A stretch of 64,000 nucleotides of DNA from JAYODW01 sp038116745 (lineage in GTDB: Bacteria > Pseudomonadota > Gammaproteobacteria > Ga0077536), in contig JAYODW010000001.1 of the NCBI GenBank assembly GCA_038116745.1, forward strand, positions 62,001 through 126,000, given 5' to 3'. A program made the position numbers and the translations under genes. Each line of letters opens with the position of its first letter. Positions within the stretch are counted from its first letter, which is position 1. Shown here one piece after another: positions 19,481 through 28,787 of this stretch. The notes under the pieces are model-generated. The model was not told where the DNA came from. It made no database searches and saw only the letters and a list, made by a program, of their open reading frames with translations.

Positions 19481-19978
19481 TCATTCATCGGCCTCAGGCT
19501 CCAAAGAGACCAGCACGGCGCCGCGCTCGAAAGCCTGCGCTTCGGCGACATGCACTTCTCTGACCGTCGCGCTGCGCGGCGCAATGACGTTGACCTGCAT
19601 TTTCATGGATTCGATTACGAGCAGGGTGGTGCCGGACTCAACGCTGTGTCCTGGATTGCAGTGGACGCTGATCACCATGCCGGGCATGTCCGCACGTAGA
19701 TCATTATCTCCCCCGGCAGCTCGTTTGGCGGCCGCGATGGCATCGGCATAACCGATCGAGAATGTCTGTCCGTCGATCCACAGGTAGATCCGATCTTCGC
19801 TCAGCAGGCGGTACACAGAGTGTCGGTGGCCGTTGACTTCGATCTCCATCCCCCCGTTTTCGGCAGCGCGCTCGACCACACGGCAACGGTGCCCGTCGAC
19901 CTCCAGCGTCAGCTGCGGACGCCGTGATGCGATGTCCACCTCTCGCGGTTCGTTGTCGAGCTCCAGCGTGAGCGCCAT
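19481..19978 (-). CDS. Separate biotinyl carrier protein with BT-like domain of the acyl-CoA carboxylase
   Basis: A 165-residue protein. The C-terminal biotinyl domain (about 95-160) carries the biotinylation motif ESMKM with Lys126, preceded by the usual proline-glycine turn ADMPGMV. The N-terminal 85 residues form beta strands (TLEVDGHRCRVVE, IEVNGHRHSVYRLLSEDRIYLWIDGQTFSI) that match the BT interaction domain lying between biotin carboxylase and carrier in fused MccA/LiuD/AtuF alpha subunits. The alpha subunit is therefore split here between the biotin carboxylase and BT domains. It follows the biotin carboxylase gene by three bases, so stoichiometric expression is likely. Confidence 0.85.
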   Translation of the reverse strand: MALTLELDNEPREVDIASRRPQLTLEVDGHRCRVVERAAENGGMEIEVNGHRHSVYRLLSEDRIYLWIDGQTFSIGYADAIAAAKRAAGGDNDLRADMPGMVISVHCNPGHSVESGTTLLVIESMKMQVNVIAPRSATVREVHVAEAQAFERGAVLVSLEPEADE

Positions 19979-19981
19979 CTC

Positions 19982-21454
19982 TCAGTTTCTCCAGGCGCCT
20001 ATCGACGCGTGCGGTTCGGGGGTCAGGTAGGCCAGGTCCCGGAACTCTTCGATCGACAGCGCGGCCGCGGCCAGAATCGCCTGCTGCAGATCGGCGTCCG
20101 GCGAGGGCGCGAGCAGCGCGGCTGCGTGTTCCTCCACGAAGCCGGTATGCAGCTCACCGGCGCCGAAGGCGTGATGGGCGAGAATTTTCTGCAGATAGTC
20201 GAGATTGTGGCTGACGCCCAGCAAAACGAATTGCTGCAGCGCGCGGCGCAGACGCGCTAAGGCCGCATCCCGATCTGCACCGCAGGCAATAAGTTTCCCG
20301 ACCATGGAATCGAACGCGGCGGATACCGTAAGGCCTTCGTACAGCGCGCCATCAAAGCGGATACCTTCACCTTCGGGTTGTCGGAGGATGCCGACCCGTC
20401 CTGTGGCCGGTCTGAAATCCAGTTCCGGCTGTTCACAGCACACCCGGCATTCGATGGCGTGACCCCGAGGCACCAAGTCGCTCTGCGTCCACGGCAGTTT
20501 CTCACCCGCCGCAATGCGCAGCTGCGCTTCAACCAGGTCGACGCCGTACACCATCTCCGTTACCGGATGCTCGACCTGCAGGCGCGTATTCATCTCCAGA
20601 AAATAAAACGCGCCGTCGGGTGCAAGGATGAACTCGACGGTCCCCGCGTTGCGATAGGCAGCGCGACGGGTCAGATCTACTGCGGCGCTCAGGATCTGTT
20701 CACGCAGCTCCGGAGGCAGGGAGGGTGCTGGAGATTCTTCGATGATTTTCTGAAAGCGCCGCTGGACCGAGCATTCCCGCTCTCCAAGATGGACGACACC
20801 ACCCGTCCGATCCCCCATCACCTGAACTTCGATATGGCGCGGTCGCTCGATGTAGCGCTCGGCGTAGATGCGACCGTCAGCGAAGTAGCGCTCGGCTTCA
20901 CTCATGGCGGTGAGGGCGGCAGCGCGCAGCTCATCCGGCGTACGCACGATGCTCATGCCCTTGCCGCCGCCGCCCGCAGCGGCTTTGATCAGGAGCGGGA
21001 ACTCAAGCGCACCGGCCGCCGCCAGAAAAGCATCAAAGTCCGCGTCAAGACGGACGCTGGGCGCCAGCGGGACGCCAGCTTCAGCCGCGAATTCACGCGC
21101 GCGGACTTTATCGCCCATCAGCTCGATGACCGCAGACTGCGGGCCGACAAAGCTGATCCCCGAGTTTTCCACCAGCGCGGCAAAGGCAGCGTTCTCCGCG
21201 AGAAACCCGTAGCCGGGATGGATACATTCGGCGCCGGACTGCTGTGCCGCGGCAACGATGGCGCGGCTGTCCAGATAAGCCGCCGTGGGAGACGCGGCCG
21301 CGATTTCGATTGCGTCATCGGCATCGCGGACGTGCTGCGCGTGGCGATCAACGTGATGAAACACAGCGATACAGCGCAGGCCAAGCCGGCGGGCCGAGCG
21401 GATTACCCGGCAGGCGATTTCGCCGCGATTCGCGATCAGGATACTGTCAAACAT
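19982..21454 (-). CDS. Biotin carboxylase subunit of the acyl-CoA carboxylase (AtuF/LiuD N-terminal part)
   Basis: A 490-residue ATP-grasp enzyme that carboxylates biotin with bicarbonate and ATP. MFDSILIANRGEIACRVIRSARRLG opens the preATP-grasp domain. PLLIKAAAGGGGKGMSIV is the glycine-rich ATP loop, FLEMNTRLQVEHPVTE holds metal and bicarbonate residues, and GHAIECRVCCEQP starts the C-terminal domain. After about residue 450 (TGFVEEHAAALL) a short helical tail ends the protein, where fused alpha subunits would continue into BT and biotinyl domains. The start ATG 21454 overlaps the AtuA stop by eight bases; the long open frame upstream is unconserved. Confidence 0.9.
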   Translation of the reverse strand: MFDSILIANRGEIACRVIRSARRLGLRCIAVFHHVDRHAQHVRDADDAIEIAAASPTAAYLDSRAIVAAAQQSGAECIHPGYGFLAENAAFAALVENSGISFVGPQSAVIELMGDKVRAREFAAEAGVPLAPSVRLDADFDAFLAAAGALEFPLLIKAAAGGGGKGMSIVRTPDELRAAALTAMSEAERYFADGRIYAERYIERPRHIEVQVMGDRTGGVVHLGERECSVQRRFQKIIEESPAPSLPPELREQILSAAVDLTRRAAYRNAGTVEFILAPDGAFYFLEMNTRLQVEHPVTEMVYGVDLVEAQLRIAAGEKLPWTQSDLVPRGHAIECRVCCEQPELDFRPATGRVGILRQPEGEGIRFDGALYEGLTVSAAFDSMVGKLIACGADRDAALARLRRALQQFVLLGVSHNLDYLQKILAHHAFGAGELHTGFVEEHAAALLAPSPDADLQQAILAAAALSIEEFRDLAYLTPEPHASIGAWRN

Positions 21455-23288
21455 GCGGGTCTGAAGAAGCGGGTGGGGCGAGTATACCGTCGTGGTCCAG
21501 CCACGCGCGCGGAACCTCGATAGGAATATCCAGCAGCATCTGGGCCATGGCCTTGCCCTGCGGATCGTGGCGCAGCGACGCAACGCCTCCACCGCCAAGG
21601 GCGTGCTCCATGACGAAATTAAAGCCTTGCAGGCCCGGCCACTCGTAGCGTCGGACCGGTCCGCGCACCAGATGCCGGAACCAGTCGGCAACACGGGCTG
21701 CGGTGAGCTGCGCGCGCAGCAGGTCTACGAACTCGACGCGTCGGGCCAGGACCCCGATGTTGGCGCTGTCGCCTTTATCACCTGAGCGCGCATGGGCCAG
21801 GCTGACGAGGGGCACGGTCCTGGTTTCCTCCGCGCTCGGCGACACGCTGCTCGCGATAGGTTCAACCTCGAGAGCTTCAGCCGATGCAGGCGGGATTGCA
21901 GCTGCGGTCGCAGAGCTTACAGGGACTGACTGAATTCCGTGGCCGAGCGTGAAGCCAGCGCTTACTGTGGATTTCGGCACCAGGCAGGAGAACAGGCGGA
22001 CGACTGGCTGCGGTGTCGGGCGTCCACCCGCGAAACCCGTGATGCCCTGTGCCATTGACGTCGCAGCGGGGTAGATCTCCCGACCGAAAAGCTCGAGCGC
22101 TGCTTTTTCTGCATGGCGTACGGCAATCTTGAGAATCACCTCGCGGGTCTGCAGTGCCCGGGCATGCGGCCCGTAGGTTGCTTCACTCCCGAGGGTCTCA
22201 ACGGATGTCTCGTGATAGTCATCCCAGCCCTGGCGTTGGAACAGTCTGCGCGTGCGCTCAAGGATCGCAGCCGCAGTGCGCTCAGCCTTGGCCCTGGCAT
22301 CGATGCCTCCAATCATCATCGTGGCGGTCGCGCGATAACCATCGCTGTAGGTTGCGCATAGCTTATAGTGCGCTTCGGGTTCGCGCCCGCAGGCGCCGGC
22401 CACCCGGACACCTCCCAGCCTGCCTGGCTCCACCGTGACTGAGGCAAAGTCCGCCGTGACATCCGGCAGGCGATAGCTCGCGGGGTCGTCGATTTCGTAG
22501 ACGATCTGCTCGGCGACCGTTGCCGGCGTCAGGAGCCCGCCGGTATTCGGAGGTTTGATGATCTCGAAGCTGCCGTCCTGCTGACAGACGGCGATGGGAT
22601 AGCCCATGTTGTCCCAGCCGGGAACCTCATCCCAATCCGTGAACAGACCGCCGGTGCACTGGGTGCCGCATTCGATGACATGGCCGACCAGCGAGCCGGC
22701 CGCGAGGTGGTCGTAGTCGGTTTCTGTCCAGCTGAATTCGTGCATCAGGGGACCCAGCGCGAGGGCGCTGTCGACACAGCGACCAGTGATGACGATGTCT
22801 GCTCCTGCAGCGAGCGCGGCCGCTATTGGCGTCGCGCCGAGATAGGCATTGGCACTCATCAGGCGCTGCGGCAGTGGCGTCCCCGCGGACATTTCCCGCA
22901 CGTCCAGCGAGCGCAGGCGCTCGATCTCGTCAGCAAGATCGTCACCGGTTACTGCGGCCACGGACAGAGACAATCCCTGCGCGGCAACTTCGGCGTCGAT
23001 CGCCTGCTTCAGCGCAACGGGGTTCATCCCGCCGGCATTGGTAATAACCCGGATCCCACAGGCTGCGAGATCGGGCAGCAGGGGCTTGATCACGCCGTCG
23101 AGAAAATCGGTGGCGTAGCCACTGTTGCCGTCCCGAGATTTCATGCGCGCGAGGATCGACATCGTGATCTCGGCGAGGTAGTCGAGGATCAGATAATCAA
23201 TCTCGCCGTATTCGACCAGCTGCCGGGCACCTTCGACCGAGTCGCCCCAGAACGCACCGCCGCAACCGATGCGCACAACAGATTTCAT
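21447..23288 (-). CDS. atuA: AtuA-family protein (DUF1446, acyclic terpene utilisation)
   Basis: A 613-residue cytoplasmic protein. The DUF1446 region opens with VVRIGCGGAFWGDSVEGARQLVEYGEIDYLILDYLAEITMS (split: GCGGAFWGDS, then YLILDYLAE) and contains TNAGGMNP, GADIVITGRCVDSALALGP and GGLLTPATVAEQ. A C-terminal domain (about 490-600, LAHARSGDKGDSANIGV) belongs to the AtuA-associated DUF4387-like module. AtuA is needed for growth of Pseudomonas on citronellol or geraniol, but its reaction is not established. It sits between the hydratase and biotin carboxylase genes, with two-base spacing to the first and an eight-base overlap with the second. Confidence 0.87.
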   Translation of the reverse strand: MKSVVRIGCGGAFWGDSVEGARQLVEYGEIDYLILDYLAEITMSILARMKSRDGNSGYATDFLDGVIKPLLPDLAACGIRVITNAGGMNPVALKQAIDAEVAAQGLSLSVAAVTGDDLADEIERLRSLDVREMSAGTPLPQRLMSANAYLGATPIAAALAAGADIVITGRCVDSALALGPLMHEFSWTETDYDHLAAGSLVGHVIECGTQCTGGLFTDWDEVPGWDNMGYPIAVCQQDGSFEIIKPPNTGGLLTPATVAEQIVYEIDDPASYRLPDVTADFASVTVEPGRLGGVRVAGACGREPEAHYKLCATYSDGYRATATMMIGGIDARAKAERTAAAILERTRRLFQRQGWDDYHETSVETLGSEATYGPHARALQTREVILKIAVRHAEKAALELFGREIYPAATSMAQGITGFAGGRPTPQPVVRLFSCLVPKSTVSAGFTLGHGIQSVPVSSATAAAIPPASAEALEVEPIASSVSPSAEETRTVPLVSLAHARSGDKGDSANIGVLARRVEFVDLLRAQLTAARVADWFRHLVRGPVRRYEWPGLQGFNFVMEHALGGGGVASLRHDPQGKAMAQMLLDIPIEVPRAWLDHDGILAPPASSDPHV

Positions 23289-23290
23289 GT

Positions 23291-24073
23291 TCAGCGTCCG
23301 GTCCAGTCCGGGCGGCGCTTCTCGTTGAACGCAGCAAACCCCTCCCGGGCATCTCCGGTCATGGCCATCAACGGCAGCATGAGCTGGGTGTATTCGAACG
23401 CCTTGTCCAGCGGCATGTCTTCAATTGCCCGGAAGGCCTGCTTGCCGAGACGGATCCCGGTTGGTGACTTGTCTGTGATCCGCCCGATGAGCCAGTCCAG
23501 TCGCTCGTCCAGCGTTGCGGCCGGTTCGACATAGTTCACCAGGCCAAGCAACAGGGCCTCCTCCGCTGTGAAGGGCTCGCCGGTAATAGTCATCTCGAAA
23601 AGTTTGCGCCGCGGCACGATACGCATCATGTACGACAGAATCATCATCGGGAAAAGCCCGACCCGGGTTTCCGGCACGCCGAGCGTCGCGTGCTCGGCGG
23701 CGATGGCCATGTCACAGGCGCAGACCAGACCCAGTCCGCCGGCCAGTGCATGACCGTTCACCCGCGCGATAATGGGGATCCCGGCCGCCTCCATCCGTCG
23801 GAACAGGGCAATGACGTAGTGTCTGGGATCCGCGGGATCAGCAACGAAAGGGGCGCCGTCTGCACCCGGCTTCATGTCTCCTCCCGCGCAGAACGCTTTG
23901 TCCCCGGCGCCTGTGATGACAATAGCCCGTATGCCGGGGTCGGACTCCGCTGCGTCAATGCCGGCCGCCAGCAGGCGGCAGACGTCTTCGTTCAGCGCAT
24001 TGCGGCGCTCCGGGCGGTTGATGATCAGGCGCAGGGTTTGTTCATTGCGCTGTGTGAGAACGACGTCTGACAT
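23291..24073 (-). CDS. Enoyl-CoA hydratase/isomerase family protein (AtuE/LiuC-like)
   Basis: A 260-residue crotonase-fold enzyme, first gene of the carboxylase operon. The oxyanion-hole motif is KAFCAGGDMKPG, a second is NGHALAGGLGLVCACDMAIA, and LGVPETRVGLFPMM carries a Glu at the catalytic-base position. In the context of a carboxylase and AtuA it would hydrate an unsaturated glutaconyl-CoA such as isohexenylglutaconyl-CoA or 3-methylglutaconyl-CoA. This assignment rests on context, since crotonase motifs do not define the substrate. It is followed after two bases by the AtuA-like gene. Confidence 0.83.
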   Translation of the reverse strand: MSDVVLTQRNEQTLRLIINRPERRNALNEDVCRLLAAGIDAAESDPGIRAIVITGAGDKAFCAGGDMKPGADGAPFVADPADPRHYVIALFRRMEAAGIPIIARVNGHALAGGLGLVCACDMAIAAEHATLGVPETRVGLFPMMILSYMMRIVPRRKLFEMTITGEPFTAEEALLLGLVNYVEPAATLDERLDWLIGRITDKSPTGIRLGKQAFRAIEDMPLDKAFEYTQLMLPLMAMTGDAREGFAAFNEKRRPDWTGR

Positions 24074-24164
24074 GGCTGTTCGCTGCGGCTGTGGGCGTGG
24101 AGCGGGGAGTTTACAAGAACTCTGCCGATGCCAGTCTCAGCCACAGCGAGGTGTGCGCCGCCGC

Positions 24165-24193
24165 TTGACAGTGCGTGGGGTGCTTCCTAGGCT
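24165..24193 (+). promoter_or_regulatory. Candidate sigma70 promoter of the FAH-family gene
   Basis: A consensus -35 TTGACA (24165-24170) is followed after 17 bases by TAGGCT (24188-24193), a weak -10. It lies 75 bases before the ATG at 24268, in the divergent gap with the enoyl-CoA hydratase gene. Prediction from sequence only. Confidence 0.4.
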
Positions 24194-24267
24194 CGCGCTC
24201 CCTGCATCGCTGCGATGGCAGGAAGTCGCGCTCCAGAACCCTGGTTCAGACAAAAGGAAACTGCTCT

Positions 24268-25152
24268 ATGCGTATCGTGACTTATCGCGTTGATGGTGAG
24301 GTCGAGGTCGGTGTCGTGTCTCAGGACGGACTGGCGATAACGCCGTTTGACCTGCCGTCCGACCGCGCGGCCCAGGGTTTGCTGGCCGTGCTTGATGCTG
24401 GTCAGGTGGCGCTGCCGCTGCGAAACGCCGATCACGCGCGGACGCTTGCCGCGGTAGAGCTGCTCGCACCGATCCCACGGCCCCGACGGAACGTCCTGTG
24501 TATCGGTAAGAACTACTACGCACACGTCCAGGAAATTGCGCGTGCGGGATTCGATACTACGGGCGTCGGGGATTCTGCGCCTGAAGCACCGATTGTTTTC
24601 TCCAAACTGCCCGAGTGTGTGATCGGCTCAGAGCAGCCCATCCTGCTTGATGCATCGGTGACCCAAGAGCTTGATTACGAGGCGGAACTCGGCGTCATCA
24701 TCGGACGCGCTGGTCGGAACATCAGCGCTGCTGATGCGATGGCTCACGTCTGGGGCTATACCATTATCAACGACGTGACCGCGCGCGATCTGCAGCGTCG
24801 GCACCGGCAGTGGCTGCTTGGAAAATCGCAGGACGGGTTCTGCCCTATGGGGCCGTGCGCCATCTCTGCCGAGGAGCTGGATCTGGAAAATACGTCAATC
24901 CGCTGCTGGGTTAACGAGGAGCTGCGCCAGGATGGCAACACCGAACTGATGATGTTCAAAGTTCCCGCGTTGATTGAAGCCATCTCAGCGGGGATCACGC
25001 TGCTGCCGGGCGATGTGATTGCGACCGGGACGCCGGCCGGCGTTGGCGCGGGTTTCGACCCCCCGAAATTTCTGCATGCGGGGGATCGGGTTCGGATTGA
25101 GATTCCGCCGATCGGGATCCTGCAGAACCGGGTACAGGATTACCCGGCCTGA
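24268..25152 (+). CDS. Fumarylacetoacetate hydrolase family protein
   Basis: A 294-residue FAH-fold enzyme. The core begins IPRPRRNVLCIGKNYYAHVQE. Metal-binding acidic residues lie in LDYEAELGVIIGR and WGYTIINDVTARDLQ, and the C-terminal LLPGDVIATGTPAGVGAGFDPPKFLHAGD is diagnostic. Family members hydrolyse, decarboxylate or hydrate 2-oxo and 1,3-dicarbonyl acids in aromatic and terpene degradation. I started it at ATG 24268 with AAAGGAAA nine bases upstream; a frame from 24175 adds an unconserved leader. It is transcribed away from the carboxylase operon. The substrate is unknown. Confidence 0.85.
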   Translation: MRIVTYRVDGEVEVGVVSQDGLAITPFDLPSDRAAQGLLAVLDAGQVALPLRNADHARTLAAVELLAPIPRPRRNVLCIGKNYYAHVQEIARAGFDTTGVGDSAPEAPIVFSKLPECVIGSEQPILLDASVTQELDYEAELGVIIGRAGRNISAADAMAHVWGYTIINDVTARDLQRRHRQWLLGKSQDGFCPMGPCAISAEELDLENTSIRCWVNEELRQDGNTELMMFKVPALIEAISAGITLLPGDVIATGTPAGVGAGFDPPKFLHAGDRVRIEIPPIGILQNRVQDYPA

Positions 25153-25171
25153 CGGCACACGGCCGCGTGTC

Positions 25172-25594
25172 TCAGGCGGCCTTGCGCGCGGTGCGTCCCA
25201 GTTCCTCCAGCATGGCGTAGTCGAGAACGAAATCCGGTTTCAGATCCGGCGTCAGAAACTGGATGGCGCCGAAATTGGTGAAGTAGAGCTCGGTTTTCAC
25301 CGGGAATGCCGTCTCCTCATGCAGAACACCGTTGGGCTCGTACCCGTAGTCACCGGCAACAGCAGTAATGCCGCCTTTATCCTTGCCGCCGCGGATCTCC
25401 ATGCGTCCCTTGAGGACCAGGTATTCGCCCCCACCGAGATGGCGATGCGGGCTGAATGACGCCCCCTTGGCACAGCGGAACAGCACGGTCCAGGCGCCGG
25501 TTTCCTGGCTGGTGCGAAGAATTTTGAAGTCGATGCCGTTTCCGAACTCGAGCCATGGCATCTCGCTGGTTGCGATATAGGTGTCCTGAATCAT
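25172..25594 (-). CDS. Cupin-domain protein of the ChrR/dihydroxyacetophenone-dioxygenase-like group
   Basis: A 140-residue cupin with a full metal-ligand set. Motif 1 is FSPHRHLGGGEYLVLKG (two His and Glu) and motif 2 includes PNGVLHEET (His). WTVLFRCAKGASFSPHRH resembles the cupin of ChrR and of 2,4'-dihydroxyacetophenone dioxygenase, iron enzymes that cleave C-C bonds with O2. Catalysis is possible but unproven. It converges on the FAH-family gene with a 19-base gap. The ATG at 25594 is preceded by AGGAGCAACACA. Confidence 0.75.
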   Translation of the reverse strand: MIQDTYIATSEMPWLEFGNGIDFKILRTSQETGAWTVLFRCAKGASFSPHRHLGGGEYLVLKGRMEIRGGKDKGGITAVAGDYGYEPNGVLHEETAFPVKTELYFTNFGAIQFLTPDLKPDFVLDYAMLEELGRTARKAA

Positions 25595-25668
25595 TGTGTT
25601 GCTCCTCGCGACGTCGTGTCTGATGGTAGTCCCGCGTGGCTCTGCGGTGTCAAGTGCCGCCGTATCGT

Positions 25669-27807
25669 TCAGGTAGTCAGCCGGCGATAGATATCGGCGA
25701 CCTTGTAGGGCAGCTTGCTGACCTCATCGATGACGGCAAAGTTCGCCGTGCCGTACATGTGCGGCAGATATTCCTGGGCCTCGTTATCGATGGTTATGCA
25801 GTAGGCATGAATTCCTGCCTGCTTCAGTTCGAGCAGGGCGTGCCGCGTATCTTCAATGCCGTACTTCCCCTTATAGCCGCCGTAGTCTTCCGGACGTCCG
25901 TCGGACAGCGTGATCAGCAGTTTCGTGCGCGCCTGCGTGCTCTGCAGCATCTGTCCCAGGTGTCGGATGGCAACGCCCATGCGGGTATAGGCCTTGGGCC
26001 GGATCCCGGCGATTCGCTGCCGCACATCCTGCGTGTAGCTCTCGTTGAAATCCTTGATGTGGTACACCTCGCAGCGCTTGTTGGTGCGTCCTGAAAAGCC
26101 GTAGATCGCATAGCGATCGCCCAGCATCTGCAGGGCTTCACAAAGCAGGACCAATGATTCGCGCTCTGCGTCGTTGACCCAGCCAAGCGTCGATCCGCTC
26201 ATGTCCACCATGAACATGACCGCGATGTTGCGTTCCTGGTTACGGTAGCGGGTATAGAGGTATTCGCTCATTTCCCGGCCATTCGCCATGTCCGCAATGG
26301 CTTCAATCACCGCGTCGATATCAATGTCGTCGCCGTCCGACTGCCGCCGCTGAAGGCGGGACTCGCCGAGGACTGCCTCAAAACTCCGTTTGATCGACTT
26401 CAGCACGCCGCGATGTTTTTCCAGCGTGTCGTCGATAAAGCTTTCGTCGCCAGGGGCGACGCCGAGTTCGCGCAGGGTGCAGAAACCCTCGCGGAAACGC
26501 TGCCGTACGCAGTCCCACTCCCGGTAAGTAAACGTGCTCTTGTCGTCGCCCTCGGCGTTCAGCGCCGGATTCTCATCCGCACCCTGCGCGAGGAGTTCAT
26601 CGCTGTAATCCCCGAGTTCAACCGGCTCCATATGCTCGTCTGGGATCTCGCCGAAGTCCTGCATGATTGAGCCCACCAGATCACGCAGATGCTCTGGCAG
26701 GTTGACCTCATCGCCGTCGATCGAAAGACGCAGGGTGGTTTCTGCATCGCCTTCGCCGGGGCTTTCTTTTGCCTCGATTTCAACGTCCTGCGGCACATTG
26801 ACACCAGCGCCGTCACCGTCGTCATCGGGCTTGCCGCGGAGTTCCTGCATGGCTTTCTGAAATTCAGATTTTTCGCGCTCGACGCGGGACATCAGGGTTT
26901 GGCGTACCCGTGCGGCGAACATCGCGCCCTGGTAAGGCTTGGGCGGTGGGAGCGTCATTTCCGCGAAGCTGCCGATGAGGTTGAGCGAATCCTCAGCCGA
27001 TGCACCCGGGCGCAGCAGAGCTTCCGCACGCTCACGCCAGCGTGCCCAAAGCTGATCGCCTTCTTCCCCCGTGTGTCCGAACACTGCGAATTGCCGCGCC
27101 AGCCCCGGGAAGTCGCGCTCTATACAGGCGTCGAGGCGGATGCACTCGAGATTATTGAAAATGCGCAGCAGCAGTTCATCGTCGTAGTTGGCCTGCAGGC
27201 GCTCGAGGACGCCGTAACGCCAGGTGCCGTACCAGGTCTGTGCCCACAAATGCACCGCCGTCAGCTTGTAGAGGGAGAAATTCTGCTCGGAGTCCGGGAA
27301 CAAGTTGACTGCGTCAGGCAGGTAGAGCGCTTCCGTATCGGTAAAGGCGCTGTCGTCCGTGGTCAGGCGCAGTTCACGGCCGCCGAGCCCCCTGACGAAA
27401 TGGCGCAGAAATGTGCTGGCGTCCTGAAAATCACAGCGAACATGTCGTTCGCCGTAGCGCCGGGCGAATTCATCGACGCTCTCCAGCACCTCAATCGCGA
27501 AGCCCAGCCCGCGATTGTCGAAAGTGGTCATGGCATCGTCGAGCCAGTCCTGCACTCCGTCGCGCGGCATCTGTTCGAAGGCATCGGCAGAGCGGTAGAC
27601 AAAATGTGCGGCGAGCTCGGTATTCGCGCGCGCGACCAGCTCCGCCCATTCGTAGATGAAGTCCTGCTGTGGCCGCTCGAGAGTCGCGATGCGCGCAACG
27701 AGCGTATCAATATCACCGTGACGACTGAGTGCGCCGGCGGTGAATTTCTCGAGGTCTTTCCTGATCCTGAGCCGGTTCAGGAAGTTCTGCCGTGAGTTTT
27801 CGCTCAC
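25669..27807 (-). CDS. VWA-domain protein of the NorD/CbbO family
   Basis: A 712-residue protein with a long N-terminal helical region (about 1-480) and a C-terminal von Willebrand A domain. The MIDAS metal site reads VMFMVDMSGSTLGW near residue 535, later KAYTRMG supplies the Thr, and LLITLSDGRPEDYGG the Asp. An acidic, low-complexity stretch (about 320-420, with DDDGDGAGVN and AKESPGEGD) separates the two. NorD and CbbO pair with MoxR AAA+ ATPases (NorQ, CbbQ) to activate nitric oxide reductase or Rubisco. The ATPase gene lies 32 bases upstream. No target enzyme of either kind is in the window. The start is GTG 27807. Confidence 0.83.
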   Translation of the reverse strand: MSENSRQNFLNRLRIRKDLEKFTAGALSRHGDIDTLVARIATLERPQQDFIYEWAELVARANTELAAHFVYRSADAFEQMPRDGVQDWLDDAMTTFDNRGLGFAIEVLESVDEFARRYGERHVRCDFQDASTFLRHFVRGLGGRELRLTTDDSAFTDTEALYLPDAVNLFPDSEQNFSLYKLTAVHLWAQTWYGTWRYGVLERLQANYDDELLLRIFNNLECIRLDACIERDFPGLARQFAVFGHTGEEGDQLWARWRERAEALLRPGASAEDSLNLIGSFAEMTLPPPKPYQGAMFAARVRQTLMSRVEREKSEFQKAMQELRGKPDDDGDGAGVNVPQDVEIEAKESPGEGDAETTLRLSIDGDEVNLPEHLRDLVGSIMQDFGEIPDEHMEPVELGDYSDELLAQGADENPALNAEGDDKSTFTYREWDCVRQRFREGFCTLRELGVAPGDESFIDDTLEKHRGVLKSIKRSFEAVLGESRLQRRQSDGDDIDIDAVIEAIADMANGREMSEYLYTRYRNQERNIAVMFMVDMSGSTLGWVNDAERESLVLLCEALQMLGDRYAIYGFSGRTNKRCEVYHIKDFNESYTQDVRQRIAGIRPKAYTRMGVAIRHLGQMLQSTQARTKLLITLSDGRPEDYGGYKGKYGIEDTRHALLELKQAGIHAYCITIDNEAQEYLPHMYGTANFAVIDEVSKLPYKVADIYRRLTT

Positions 27808-27839
27808 TCTGGTGGTCTGTTGCTGAAGCCGGGAAGGGC

Positions 27840-28652
27840 TCAGAAAATCGAACGACTCAGCTCGTGAACCGCCTTGAGCATGTCGAGATCATCGGTCAGC
27901 GCCTGGGCCACCGCGGTGTCTGTGGCCACTACCGGCGCGATACCCTCGGCGGCCAGTTTCGCGGCGTTGACCAGCAGTCGGGTGCTGGCGCCCTCATCGA
28001 GCCCGCTGCCCTTGAGATTGCGCGTCATGGCGCCGAATTTCACCAGCTGGCGCGCGAGACCGGCGTCGACTCCGCTCTCCTTCTGGATGATGGTCTGCTC
28101 GGTCTCGGCGACCGGGTAGTCAAATTCGAGCGCGATAAAGCGCTGGCGAGTGCTCTGCTTCAGATCTTTGAGAACGCTCTGATAGCCGGGGTTGTAGGAA
28201 ATCGCCAGACAGAACTCCGGCGGCGCCTGCAGCAGGTCTCCCAGCTTTTCAATCGGCAGCACGCGTCGGTCGTCGCACAACGGGTGAATCACCACCGACG
28301 TGTCTTTGCGCGCTTCAACGATCTCATCGAGGTAGCAGATGCTTCCCTGACGAACCGCAGCAGTGAGCGGTCCGTCAACCCAAACCGTTTCCCCGCCGCG
28401 GACCAGATAGCGTCCGATCAGGTCAGAGGCTGTCAGGTCGTCATGACAGGCAACGGTCACCATTGGCCGTTCCAGCCGCCAGGCCATGTATTCGATGAAT
28501 CGCGTTTTGCCGCAGCCGGTCGGTCCTTTGAGCAGGACGGGGAGCTGGTTGCGATAGGCAGCAGTGAAGACTGCTATCTCGTCGGCGACGGGTTCGTAAT
28601 AGGGTTCTTCAGTGATGAAACTCTGGGTCGTCTGGATAGCGGAGGTGGACAT
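27840..28652 (-). CDS. MoxR-type AAA+ ATPase of the NorQ/CbbQ family
   Basis: A 270-residue AAA+ ATPase. Walker A is [10 protein letters not shown] (about 41-50), Walker B is [10 protein letters not shown] (about 105-114), sensor 1 is AISYNPGY, and an Arg finger region lies in [11 protein letters not shown]. The N-terminal [28 protein letters not shown] is typical of NorQ/NirQ/CbbQ. With the VWA partner it forms a ring remodeller that inserts metals or clears inhibitors from a target enzyme. The start ATG 28652 fits the family N-terminus; an upstream in-frame start at 28697 is unlikely. It is divergent from the RidA gene with a 135-base gap. Confidence 0.87.
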   Translation of the reverse strand: MSTSAIQTTQSFITEEPYYEPVADEIAVFTAAYRNQLPVLLKGPTGCGKTRFIEYMAWRLERPMVTVACHDDLTASDLIGRYLVRGGETVWVDGPLTAAVRQGSICYLDEIVEARKDTSVVIHPLCDDRRVLPIEKLGDLLQAPPEFCLAISYNPGYQSVLKDLKQSTRQRFIALEFDYPVAETEQTIIQKESGVDAGLARQLVKFGAMTRNLKGSGLDEGASTRLLVNAAKLAAEGIAPVVATDTAVAQALTDDLDMLKAVHELSRSIF

Positions 28653-28787
28653 GCGGCTTCCATTTTGTGTGGCCCGGCGCGTACCTTGCGCGGGCATGGC
28701 GTAACGGAGGCGCCACTATACTGAAGGCCTACCCGATCAACTACCCGCGGCGGGGCTCGACTCTGCCGACAGCCGGAAGGAGCAGCC

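Noticed and set aside
20378..21523. 381-codon plus-strand open frame opposite the biotin carboxylase gene
   Set aside because: Biotin carboxylase motifs on the minus strand account for the region; the plus-strand product has no family features.
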